Assembly (NCBI GenBank): GCA_030789695.1
Contig: CM061133.1
Coordinates: forward strand, 96,181,128-96,245,127
Direction: 5' to 3'
Length of the DNA stretch: 64,000 bases
Source of the DNA: Scilla litardierei
Lineage: Eukaryota > Streptophyta > Magnoliopsida > Asparagales > Asparagaceae
The notes under the pieces: generated by a model
What the model saw: only the letters and a program-made list of their open reading frames with translations
Told to the model about the DNA's origin: nothing
Databases searched by the model: none
Program-made: the position numbers and the translations under genes
Shown here: positions 34,729 through 44,560 of the stretch, piece after piece
Position numbering within the stretch: position 1 is the stretch's first letter
Layout: each line of letters begins with the position of its first letter

Positions 34729-36491
34729 ATGTGTGTCACGACCCGCTTCCCTAAAATGGAGGCGAGACGTGAAAAGGTCCGCACGAGAGTGGAGCTGTGA
34801 AGCCCCAAACCCGATAAGCGTCCACAAATACATAAACAGGTCCCTGTAACCACAACAGAATAACAATAATAACACGAGGAGAGACTGAAATAAAATTCCA
34901 CATCTCACAAATTGTCCAACATCAACAATAAGTCCAACATCCAGAAAAGCCACCAGGCTAAAAGAAAAGAGTCCAAGGCCCAGAACAAGGCCAACAAAAG
35001 AATACGACATAACAAAGTATAGGTGCTACGCACCGAATACAAAACAACTGTCTAACAAAAGTAAAACACACGATGACACTAGGACTGGTCCCCAGTGTCC
35101 ACGTGCTCCCCGTCAAACACAAGCTCGGGCTCGGCGTCAGCAAACACCTCGTCCTCAACGAGGTACTCGGGCTCAGGATCTAACATGTGTCACCCAAAAG
35201 AGTAAAGGGGCACATGTCAGCAAGTCTAAAAAGACTTGGGCAAGGAAACTGAAAGTGAGGCATCTAGCAACCTAGCAGTTTAGTATGCATGACATGGCAG
35301 TTATGACATAAGTGCACAATTAAATCATGGCAATACGATTTGTACAAGGGGACAATTTATCGGGACAAGACAAGAGTAGCCAAGCTACTATCAATTCAAT
35401 CAATTCACATTTTGTAGGTGTTTATGCCATTCGCTGAATGGCATAGCATTTCAGACCGATCGGCACTAAACACTACCCAATACCCACACGATATGGAGCC
35501 TGGGGTCCCTGCACATTGAGCTCATCTAGTGAGCCTAGGGTTGCCCCGCACATTGAGCTCGCATTCTTAGTTCATGATTCATTACATCGAGCGTTGGGGT
35601 TTCCAACTCATTATGCTCGCTTCTGGTCACGAGCCAGGAACACAAGTATGGCGTAGGGAACACCTAGCCGGAACACGCAATTCGGGCATTGGCTATCAAC
35701 CAACACATGGCCCGCTTCTGGAACACGAGCCAGGAACACAACATTGTAGCGAAGCTACGCAATCACAGCAATACCTAAAGAATGCGAGGTCATGACAATT
35801 TATTTGCGTACAGTTAATTGAATTAAACGTGACAGGCGAAATGCAATGACATGAACATATTTGCGTACCGTTAATTGAAAGTAAACATGACATGTTAATT
35901 GTGCAACATGCTAAAAGTCAGAACTAGCTTCGTTGTCAAGCTAGTTCCCCAGTTTGCACCTAGGCGAGTATCATTTCGTCGCCTAGCCTCTTTTACGCCT
36001 ACAACTAGCAAATGGCCTAAAACATGGCCTAAACCCTAAGTGGCAAGTTTCACTTGCCTAGCACCGGGGATTGACGATCACTTCGTCACACGGATGCTAT
36101 CTACGGGGGAAATCGCTGTTTTGGAGGAGACAAACATCAAACACATGAAATTAATTAGGGTTTTCATAAAATTATAAATAGGTTAAGAAAACAACGGTAG
36201 AACGATTTCTTACCAAGAGGAGGCGGAAGAAACACTCCGGGGAACCCTAGGATCAGATCTGGAAAAGATTGGAGAAGTTTGGAGAAACTAGGGTTTTGGG
36301 GGATTTGGGGATTTTGATGGGTTTTGGTGAGATTTTGGGGAAGATGAGAGGTGGATGGAGTGAATGGTTGGATTGGATGATGATTCTAGGGCTTGGAATG
36401 GAGGAATGGAGCTTGGAGGAAGATGGGGGCTGAAGAGGGAAGTTTTTAGGGTTTTGGGTCGTGTTGGAGAAGAAGAAGTCGTTTGGGAGGG

Positions 36492-36502
36492 GTATTTATA
36501 GG
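36492..36502 (-). promoter_or_regulatory. TATA box of Tekay LTR
   Basis: CTATAAATACC on the minus strand; the motif cluster begins about 40 bp upstream in sense. The 5' LTR has the same arrangement at about 43816-43826. Confidence 0.65.
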
Positions 36503-36542
36503 TTGGGCTGGCGGCTGCCCAGAAATTAGGGTTTTAACACTG

Positions 36543-36960
36543 GTTAGTCGGTCAAAGAGCAACCACTGACCGACTAGTTTGGCAACTAGTCGGTCGGTCG
36601 ACCAACGCAGACCGACTAAGTGCAAACAGTAACTCCTGAACGAAAATAGGATTCTAGAGTTAGTCGGTCCATGAACACGTACTGACCGACTAGTTTGGCA
36701 TCTAGTCGGTCGATGAACGTTCTTAGACCGACTAAGAGTAAACATTAGCTGATACAAAAATAATTTGATGAGCTAGTCGGTTCAAGAAGCATTGCTGACC
36801 GACTAGTTTGCAACCTAGTCGGTCAACCAACATTCTTAGACCGACTAACGATAAACAGTAACTCCTGAGAAATTTAGAAAGCTAACTAGTCGGTCCAAGA
36901 AGGATTGCCGACCGACTGGATCGTCATCTAGTCGGTCGGTGGACCTTCTTACACCGGCTA
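36543..36960. repeat. GTCGGTC/GACCGAC inverted-repeat cluster in Tekay LTR
   Basis: About 3.5 units of a roughly 110-120 bp repeat. Each unit contains TAGTCGGTC and GACCGACTA pairs spaced about 20-30 bp apart. A second copy of the whole cluster is in the 5' LTR at about 43867-44284. Confidence 0.88.
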
Positions 36961-37231
36961 ATGAGCACAGAAAAGTACCGATACGGAGCGCGAGGCCCCG
37001 GTATCGATTCCTAAGACTCCTAGGCTTGATCTAACAGTTAGATATGACCGTTATGAAGTCCGTCACGAGTGACATACTTCGAAATCGACAATCCTAAGGA
37101 AGGAGCGAGAAAATACGACGAATCGATCGAAAATGAAATCTACGGAGACGAAAACCACACAAGAGGAGAAAATCCACCAAAACATATATTATATAATATT
37201 AAATCCAGATTCATGAAAAGCAGTCGTTACA

Positions 37232-37242
37232 TCCTCCCCAAC
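37232..37242 (-). other. polypurine tract of the Tekay element
   Basis: Sense TTGGGGAGGA directly before the 3' LTR start TGTAACGACTGC. Confidence 0.8.
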
Positions 37243-37277
37243 TTAAGAAAAATTCCGTCCTCGGAATTTCCAAAAAC

Positions 37278-38180
37278 TCACGAGTCCAGAAACAAAAGTG
37301 GGAAACGCTCTCGCATCTCATCCTCATTCTCCCAAGTAGACTCTCCAGGTGAACCGTGTCGCCACATCACCCTCACAAGATTGACAATCTTGTTTCGAAG
37401 CGATTTCTGACGCTTGTCCAGAATCTGCACGGGATGCTGGTCATACGTCATATCGGGGCGAACGGTAATCTCCGAAAAATCCACCGCATGAGATGGATCT
37501 CTAATGTATCGACGAAGCTGCGACACATGGAAAACATTGTGAATTCCTTCCAAAGATGGCGGCAAGGCCAAGCGGTAAGCTACCTCGCCAACCCTCTCCA
37601 AAACGTCAAATGGTCCAATGTATCGCGGGCTCAACTTTCCACGCTTCCCGAAACGAATCACACCACGATTCGGGGAAATCTTCAAGAACACATGGTCGCC
37701 CGGCTGAAACTCCAAAGGACGACGTTTAGCATCCGCCCAATGCTTAAAACGGTCCTGAGCAATTCTCAACCTCTCCCGAATATTCCTGACGATATCCACG
37801 GCCTCCACGATCATCTCAGGTCCCAACAACTCCCGATCATCAATGTCATCCCAACTCAATGGCGATCGACATTTCCTCCCATAAAGAGCGGCGAAAGGCG
37901 CCATGCCAATACTCGCCTGGAAGCTGTTGTTGTAAGAGAACTCCACCAAATGTAGATGGTCCTCCCACGAACCCTTGAAATCCAACATGCACGCCCTCAG
38001 CATGTCTTCCAAAATCTGAATCGTCCTCTCGGACTGGCCATCCGTCTGCGGATGGTACGCCGTGCTGAAACTCAGACGCGTACCCAAGCTCTTCTGCAAA
38101 CTCTGCCAGAACTGAGATGTGAACCTCGTGTCTCGGTCAGACACGATACTCACGGGGACTCCATGAAGTCGCACAACCTC
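37278..38180 (-). CDS. integrase C-terminal half and chromodomain (exon 3 of Tekay pol)
   Basis: Begins at a splice acceptor (GTGCAG/GAGGTTG) and reads [20 protein letters not shown] (second catalytic Asp), [20 protein letters not shown] (catalytic Glu), then the GPY/F-like region ([20 protein letters not shown]) and a chromodomain of the Tekay type ([37 protein letters not shown]). Chromodomains of this group are thought to guide integration toward marked chromatin. The exon is open to its stop at 37278 and looks intact. Confidence 0.9.
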   Translation of the reverse strand, partial: EVVRLHGVPVSIVSDRDTRFTSQFWQSLQKSLGTRLSFSTAYHPQTDGQSERTIQILEDMLRACMLDFKGSWEDHLHLVEFSYNNSFQASIGMAPFAALYGRKCRSPLSWDDIDDRELLGPEMIVEAVDIVRNIRERLRIAQDRFKHWADAKRRPLEFQPGDHVFLKISPNRGVIRFGKRGKLSPRYIGPFDVLERVGEVAYRLALPPSLEGIHNVFHVSQLRRYIRDPSHAVDFSEITVRPDMTYDQHPVQILDKRQKSLRNKIVNLVRVMWRHGSPGESTWENEDEMRERFPLLFLDS

Positions 38181-38251
38181 CTGCACGATTCACGATACAT
38201 CACTATCCAAACTAGGAAAAGGAAATAAAACGGAGAGTAAAAGAATTTTAC
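38181..38251 (-). other. candidate 71-bp spliceosomal intron in Tekay integrase
   Basis: Sense donor GGAG/GTAAAATTC and acceptor ATCGTGCAG/GAGG with a T-rich middle. Its removal joins RRYME to [12 protein letters not shown] in frame, the normal integrase sequence; unspliced, the 71 bp shift the frame and add a foreign hydrophobic stretch. Confidence 0.75.
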
Positions 38252-40066
38252 CTCCATATATCTCCTCGCTAGCGCCTCAGTGGACTGTCCCACTCGGAAC
38301 GGAATAAAGTGCGCAGATTTGGTCAAACGATCTACGATCACCCAAATCGCGTCATTCTGCTTCGGACTCCGAGGTAGTCCAGTCACGAAATCCATAGTGA
38401 TGTGTTGCCATTTCCACTCCGGAATCGGAAGTGGTTGTAGCAACCCGGCCGAACGCTGATGCTCCGCCTTCACTTGCTGGCAAACCAAGCACTTGGCTAC
38501 ACTCCGAGCCACGCTCCTCTTCATACCATGCCACCAATAATTCAGACGAAGATCCTGGTACATCTTGGTGCCACCAGGATGCACAGAATACGGCGAACTG
38601 TGTGCCTCCACCATCAACTCCTCTCTAATATCCCCAGCAGGCACACACAACCTGGCTCCAAACCTCAGCGAGCCATCCTCATGAATCAAAAAGTCAGTCC
38701 GCAGACCGGCTTCCACCTGCTCCCGAATCCTCACCAGCTTTGGATCCTCAGCCTGGCCAGCCTTAATCCGATCCACGATCGTCGACTGTACCTGCATGTA
38801 CATCAACGAAGAAGCCTCTCCAGGAAGAACAATCTCCACACCAGACTCGCAAAAATCCTGCTGCAACCTCCACTGCGAGGTCAAAATCATCACCGCCGGA
38901 AGCCTACTCAAAGCATCCGGAACCACATTCACCTTGCCAGGGTGAAACTGCAAATCAATATCATAATCCGCCATAAGCTCCAACCATCGACGCTGTCGCA
39001 TGTTGAGCTCCTTCTGAGTGAAAATGTACTTCAAGCTTTTGTGATCGGTGAAAATCTTCACTTTCTCACTCAGCAAGAAGTGCCTCCAAATCTTGAGAGC
39101 AAACACCACTGCAGCCAACTCCAAATCATGCTTCGGATAATTCTTCTCATGAACCTTAAGCTGACGAGACGCATACGCCACAACATGCCCATGCTGATGC
39201 AACACACAACCGAGACCCTTGCCAGAAGCATCGCAAAAGATCTCAAATCCACCGCTGCGATCAGGCACAACAAGAATAGGGGCAGTCGTCAACCTCTCCT
39301 TCAGAATACCAAAAGCACTCTCATAATCACCCGACCAAACAAAAGCAACATCCTTCCGCGTCAACCTGGTCATCGGCTCAGCAATACGAGAAAAGTCCTT
39401 AATGAATCGCCGATAATAACCAGCAAGTCCAAGAAAACTCCGAATCTCAGACGCTGACGACGGAACAGGCCACTCCCTGATGGCCCGAATCTTATCGGGA
39501 TCCACTGAAATACCATCTCCAGTCACCACATGCCCGAGAAAAGCAACTCTATCCAGCCAAAACTCGCACTTCGAAAACTTAGCATACAAACGATGCTTCC
39601 TCAAAATTTCCAACACCGTCCTCAAGTGCGAGGCATGCTCTTCCTCCGACTTCGAATAGATCAGAATGTCGTCAATAAAGATAACGACAAACTTATCCAA
39701 AAAGTCGTAGAAAATCAGGTTCATCAGATTCATGAAAACTGCGGGCGCGTTAGTTACGCCGAAAGGCATAACCACGAACTCATAGTGTCCATACTTCGTC
39801 CTGAACGCTGTCTTCGGAACATCCCCCTTCTTCACCTTCAACTGATGGTAACCACTCCTCAAATCCAATTTAGAAAACACCCTCGAACCTCCAAGCTGAT
39901 CAAAAATATCATCGATGCGAGGCAACGGGTATTTATTCTTAATGGTCACCGCATTCAACTCCCGATAATCCACGCACATGCGACGCGAACCATCCTTCTT
40001 CTTAACCAGCAACACCGGTGCTCCCCACGGAGACACGCTAGGATTAATATAACCCTTCTACAAAAG
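38252..40066 (-). pseudogene. RT, RNase H and integrase N-terminal half (Tekay pol)
   Basis: From the RT start [20 protein letters not shown] through [40 protein letters not shown], the catalytic [12 protein letters not shown], the RNase H segment ([21 protein letters not shown]-like [12 protein letters not shown]), the zinc-binding H2C2 ([31 protein letters not shown]) and the first integrase Asp ([10 protein letters not shown]), to ARRYME at the intron donor. The domains look catalytically complete. An amber TAG at 40057-40059 sits 10 residues before SPWGAP where related elements have Gln (LLQKGYI), so the reading from protease is blocked. Confidence 0.9.
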
Positions 40067-40669
40067 CTCATCCAACTGCTTCCGCAACTCTTCCAACTCT
40101 GTAGGTGCCATACGATACGGCCTTCGAAATCGGCTGCGCACCTGGAACAAGATCAATAGAAAATTCCAAAGCTCGATCAGGTGGCAAACCAGACATCTCC
40201 TCAGGGAAGACGTCGCCAAAATCTCGCACCATAGCTGGCCACTCCAGCTCCATCTGCATAGCCACAGCCTCCACCGGTCTGGCCTGAAATCTGACAGGAC
40301 CAAGCGAACTGCTACCACGACTGAACTCAAACACTGGGTGTCCGGGAATCTCGAACACCACCTTCTTCCTCCGACAGTCGATCGTAGCATAGAAGCTCGC
40401 AAGCCAATCCATCCCAAGAACTGCATCATAGTTGATGATGTCGTGGACAATGAAATCAGCGAAAAGCTCATGTCCACAGACCACCAACGAGCAAGAATTA
40501 CAACCACGATGCACCGAGACCACACCATTCCCTGTAACGATATTCCAACTCTTGGGAAGAGGGGACGTCGACAAGGAATGCCTCTCCACGAAGCTCCGAG
40601 AAATAATGCACATCGATGCACCAGAGTCAAAGAGGACTCGTGCAGGAAATGTGCAAACCAAAACCACAC
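40058..40669 (-). pseudogene. aspartic protease region (Tekay pol, exon 2)
   Basis: Starts at the splice acceptor (GTTAG/GTGTGG) and reads VVLVCTFPARVLFDSGASMC, with the DSGA active site, then NYDAVLGMDWLASFYATIDC, typical of Gypsy proteases. Near 40125 the frame changes: QPISKAVSYG should pass to RRPYRMAPTEL, which is found in the frame offset by one (through LEELRKQLDELL). A deletion of two bases or gain of one explains it. The amber stop follows at 40057. Confidence 0.88.
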
Positions 40670-40782
40670 CTAACAAGCAATTAACAATCAAACCCTAGTC
40701 TAGCAAACAACCATGTTCAAGCAAACAACATAATCTAACAATCAAAACCAGCTAGGGAAGTAACAGCTAGATTGAGGATTAC
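40670..40782 (-). other. candidate 113-bp spliceosomal intron between Tekay gag and protease
   Basis: Sense donor ATCGCAG/GTAATCC, acceptor TTGCTTGTTAG/GTGTGG. Splicing joins DEVIAG to VVLVCTFPARVLFDSGAS in frame; this matches the usual ..VIAGT..V..IPA.VLFDSGA phrase. Unspliced RNA would end gag at 40742 with an extra 13 residues, so splicing could regulate Gag versus Gag-Pol. Confidence 0.78.
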
Positions 40783-41914
40783 CTGCGATAACCTCATCCA
40801 CAGCCTCGCTCTCCGCAGCGGTCATCAGAAAAGCCTGCCTCCTCGGCGGAACAGCCTGCAGAAAAGCCTGCCTCTGTGGAACAAGAGCTGCTCCACGTCC
40901 CGCAGGAACAGGCGCTCGCTGCTGCAACGGCTGTGCTGCAACAGGTGCCCTCCTCAGCGGATCCGCATGCCGACAATCCTTCGCGACATGAGAAGCATCA
41001 CCGCAAATCAAACACTGGCCCAGAAACTTCCGACACTGATCCTTGACGTGGCCAGGCCTGCCGCAGAAATGGCAAAACTTCGGAATCGACCCTCCTGGCC
41101 TCTTAAACTGAGCGGACTGATTAGGCCTGAATCTAGGTCTAACCACAGCTCTCGCCTGTTCCACAGGCCTCTTCCCAGCACCAACAACAGACCCCTTCCT
41201 CTGGTTCACGAGCAGCTCCTGCCTCTTGGCAGTGACCAGAACCTTCTGATAAGATTCCCGGTCAGAAGAGGTCACAAAACTCTGGAGCTCCGAAGCAAGC
41301 CCCTGCAGGAACCTCTGAGCTCTCTCCTCAGCGTCCTGCACCATCTTCGGCACAAACCGACTAAGCCTCATGAACTCTTGGTGATACAAGTCCACCGACG
41401 ATTTCCCCTGCTTCAAATCGATAAAATGCTGCAGCATCTCCTCCCTGGCAGCTTTCGGGAAGAACTCACCCTCAAATCTGGCCTTGAAGGTAGCCCAAGC
41501 TATCGGCTCCACCAACAACTTCTCTTCCGCATCCCACCAATTCCTGGCGTTATCCTTCAGCTGCCTCTTCGCCAAATCAACCCATCCAGCCGGGGTGATC
41601 TTGGCCATATTCAGATTGTCCTCGACGTTCCGAATCCATTCATCGGCAGCCAGAGGACCCTCAGAGCCATCAAAATATGCGGGACCCAGCTCCCGAAATT
41701 GCTTCGCTCCTGGCTCAGCGCGAGGGGCATCCGGAAGAGCACGGGCAGCTCGAGCAAGTGGAGCATTCTGGACTTGCAAAAGCACGCCCTGCTGCACTTG
41801 CATCATCTGCAACATCATCCGCATCATCTCACCGCTGGTGGGTTCCCGCTCAGGCTCCTCATCATGAGGGAGCGCACCACTGCCCCCACCACGGGTGAAA
41901 CGCCTTCCTGCCAT
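40742..41914 (-). CDS. gag of the Tekay element
   Basis: 390 codons from ATG 41914 (MAGRRFTRGGGSGALPHDEE) to the stop at 40742 in unspliced form; spliced RNA leaves it after DEVIAG (40783). The core (FRELGPAYFDGSEGPLAADE, WIRNVEDNLNMAKI, RNWWDAEE, WATFKARFEGEFFPKAAREE, FIDLKQGKSSVDLYHQEF) is the retrotransposon Gag domain. Two CCHC knuckles follow, CHFCGRPGHVKDQC and CLICGDASHVAKDC, then a Pro/Arg/Gln-rich tail. It is uninterrupted and of normal length, unlike pol, so Gag could still be made. Confidence 0.93.
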   Translation of the reverse strand: MAGRRFTRGGGSGALPHDEEPEREPTSGEMMRMMLQMMQVQQGVLLQVQNAPLARAARALPDAPRAEPGAKQFRELGPAYFDGSEGPLAADEWIRNVEDNLNMAKITPAGWVDLAKRQLKDNARNWWDAEEKLLVEPIAWATFKARFEGEFFPKAAREEMLQHFIDLKQGKSSVDLYHQEFMRLSRFVPKMVQDAEERAQRFLQGLASELQSFVTSSDRESYQKVLVTAKRQELLVNQRKGSVVGAGKRPVEQARAVVRPRFRPNQSAQFKRPGGSIPKFCHFCGRPGHVKDQCRKFLGQCLICGDASHVAKDCRHADPLRRAPVAAQPLQQRAPVPAGRGAALVPQRQAFLQAVPPRRQAFLMTAAESEAVDEVIAGNPQSSCYFPSWF

Positions 41915-42057
41915 CTAGTGACACAGAAAACGAATCAGATTAGACTCATAGCTTATGACTCGGACGTCGAACTTAGTTTATTGGACATTCTAATATTACT
42001 ATCGCTATTCCAAAAATCGCAGTTACAGAGGGACCTGCATGGGCCACCACTAAAACC
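41915..42057 (-). other. 5' leader of Tekay element; no initiator-Met PBS seen
   Basis: 143 bp between the 5' LTR and gag ATG. In sense the LTR end (GTCGTGACA) is followed by GGTTTTAGTGGTGGCCCATGC. I find no TGGTATCAGAGC-like sequence anywhere in the leader, so the priming tRNA is unclear. Confidence 0.6.
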
Positions 42058-44555
42058 TGTCACGACCCGCTTCCCTAAAATGGAGGCGAGACGTGAAAAG
42101 GTCCGCACGAGAGTGGAGCTGTGAAGCCCCAAACCCGATAAGCGTCCACAAATACATAAACAGGTCCCTGTAACCACAACAGAATAACAATAATAACACA
42201 AGGAGAGTCTGAAATAAAATTCCACATCTCACAAATTGTCCAACATCAACAATAAGTCCAACATCCAGAAAAGCCACCAGGCTAAAAGAAAAGAGTCCAA
42301 GGCCTAGAACAAGGCCAACAAAAGAATACGACATAACAAAGTATAGGTGCTACGCACCGAATACAAAACAACTGTCTAACAAAAGTAAAACACACGATGA
42401 CACTAGGACTGGTCCCCAGTGTCCACGTGCTCCCCGTCAAACACAAGCTCGGGCTCGGCGTCAGCAAACACCTCGTCCTCAACGAGGTACTCGGGCTCAG
42501 GATCTAACATGTGTCACCCAAAAGAGTAAAGGGGCACATGTCAGCAAGTCTAAAAAGACTTGGGCAAGGAAACTGAAAGTGAGGCATCTAGCAACCTAGC
42601 AGTTTAGTATGCATGACATGGCAGTTATGACATAAGTGCACAATTAAATCATGGCAATACGATTTGTACAAGGGGACAATTTATCGGGACAAGACAAGAG
42701 TAGCCAAGCTACTATCAATTCAATCAATTCACATTTTGTAGGTGTTTATGCCATTCGCTGAATGGCATAGCATTTCAGACCGATCGGCATTAAACACTAC
42801 CCAATACCCACACGATATGGAGCCTGGGGTCCCTGCACATTGAGCTCATCTAGTGCGCCTAGGGTTGCCCCGCACATTGAGCTCGCATTCTTAGTTCACG
42901 ATTCATTACATCGAGCATTGGGGTTTCCAACTCATTATGCTCGCTTCTGGTCACGAGCCAGGAACACAAGTATGGCGTAGGGAACACCTAGCCGGAACAC
43001 GCAATTCGGGCATTGGCTATCAACCAACACATGGCCCGCTTCTGGAACACGAGCCAGGAACACAACATTGTAGCGAAGCTACGCAATCACAGCAATACCT
43101 AAAGAATGCGAGGTCAGGACAATTTATTTGCGTACAGTTAATTGAATTAAACGTGACAGGCGAAATGCAATGACATGAACATATTTGCGTACCGTTAATT
43201 GAAAGTAAACATGACATGTTAATTGTGCAACATGCTAAAAGTCGGAACTAGCTTCGTTGTCAAGCTAGTTCCCCAGTTTGCGCCTAGGCGAGTATCATTT
43301 CGTCGCCTAGCCTCTTTTACGCCTACAACTAGCAAATGGCCTAAAACATGGCCTAAACCCTAAGTGGCAAGTTTCACTTGCCTAGCACCGGGGATTGACG
43401 ATCACTTCGTCACACGGATGCTATCTACGGGGGAAATCGCTGTTTTGGGGGAGACAAACATCAAACACATGAAATTAATTAGGGTTTTCATAAAATTATA
43501 AATAGGTTAAGAAAACAACGGTAGAACGATTTCTTACCAAGAGGAGGCGGAAGAAACACTCCGGGGAACCCTAGGATCAGATCTGGAAAAGATTGGAGAA
43601 GTTTGGAGAAACTAGGGTTTTGGGGGATTTGGGGATTTTGATGGGTTTTGGTGAGATTTTGGGGAAGATGAGAGGTGGATGGAGTGAATGGTTGGATTGG
43701 ATGATGATTCTAGGGCTTGGAATGGAGGAATGGAGCTTGGAGGAAGATGGGGGCTGAAGAGGGAAGTTTTTAGGGTTTTGGGTCGTGTTGGAGAAGAAGA
43801 AGTCGTTTGGGAGGGGTATTTATAGGTTGGGCTGGCGGCTGCCCAGAAATTAGGGTTTTAACACTGGTTAGTCGGTCAAAGAGCAACCACTGACCGACTA
43901 GTTTGGCAACTAGTCGGTCGGTCGACCAACGCAGACCGACTAAGTGCAAACAGTAACTCCTGAACGAAAATAGGATTCTAGAGTTAGTCGGTCCATGAAC
44001 ACGTACTGACCGACTAGTTTGGCATCTAGTCGGTCGATGAACGTTCTTAGACCGACTAAGAGTAAATAGTAGCTGATACAAAAATAATTTGACGAGCTAG
44101 TCGGTTCAAGAAGCATTGCTGACCGACTAGTTTGCAACCTAGTCGGTCAACTAACGTTCTTAGACCGACTAACAATAAACAGTAACTCCTGAGAAATTTA
44201 GAAAGCTAACTAGTCGGTCCAAGAAGGATTGCCGACCGACTGGATCGTCATCTAGTCGGTCGGTGGACCTTCTTACACCGGCTAATGAGCACAGAAAAGT
44301 ACCGATACGGAGCGCGAGGCCCCGGTATCGATTCCTAAGACTCCTAGGCTTGATCTAACAGTTAGATATGACCGTTATGAAGTCCGTCACGAGTGACATA
44401 CTTCGAAATCGACAATCCTAAGGAAGGAGCGAGAAAATACGACGAATCGATCGAAAATGAAATCTACGGAGACGAAAACCACACAAAAGGAGAAAATCCA
44501 CCAAAACATATATTATATAATATTAAATCCAGATTCATGAAAAGCAGTCGTTACA
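42058..44555 (-). repeat. 5' LTR of the Tekay element
   Basis: 2,498 bp, same length as 34734-37231 with about 18 substitutions. Followed by TSD ATGTG. Confidence 0.93.
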
Positions 44556-44560
44556 ATGTG

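Larger units (their letters stand above)
34734..37231 (-). repeat. 3' LTR of the Tekay element
   Basis: Plus strand TGTCACGACCCGC...CAGTCGTTACA. Contains the tandem/inverted GTCGGTC cluster at 36543-36960 and a TATA box (CTATAAATACC in sense) at about 36492-36502. Confidence 0.93.
34734..44555 (-). mobile_element. Del/Tekay-type chromovirus (Ty3/Gypsy), complete, nested
   Basis: 9,822 bp, TSD ATGTG (34729-34733, 44556-44560), two 2,498-bp LTRs that differ at about 18 positions by eye, nearly all transitions, with no indel: the youngest insertion here. Gag with two zinc knuckles, protease, RT, RNase H, integrase and a C-terminal chromodomain mark a chromovirus of the Del/Tekay group. Two GT-AG introns restore the frame at the gag-protease join and inside integrase. 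A frameshift near 40125 and an amber codon at 40057-40059 nevertheless break pol. Confidence 0.93.

Noticed and set aside
35574..35795. 73-codon plus-strand frame, repeated at 42937
   Set aside because: Lies inside both Tekay LTRs, antisense to the element, and simply reflects LTR duplication.
38459..42124. Long plus-strand frames (up to 450 codons) opposite Tekay gag-pol
   Set aside because: Antisense shadows of the minus-strand gag and pol, whose domains are unambiguous.
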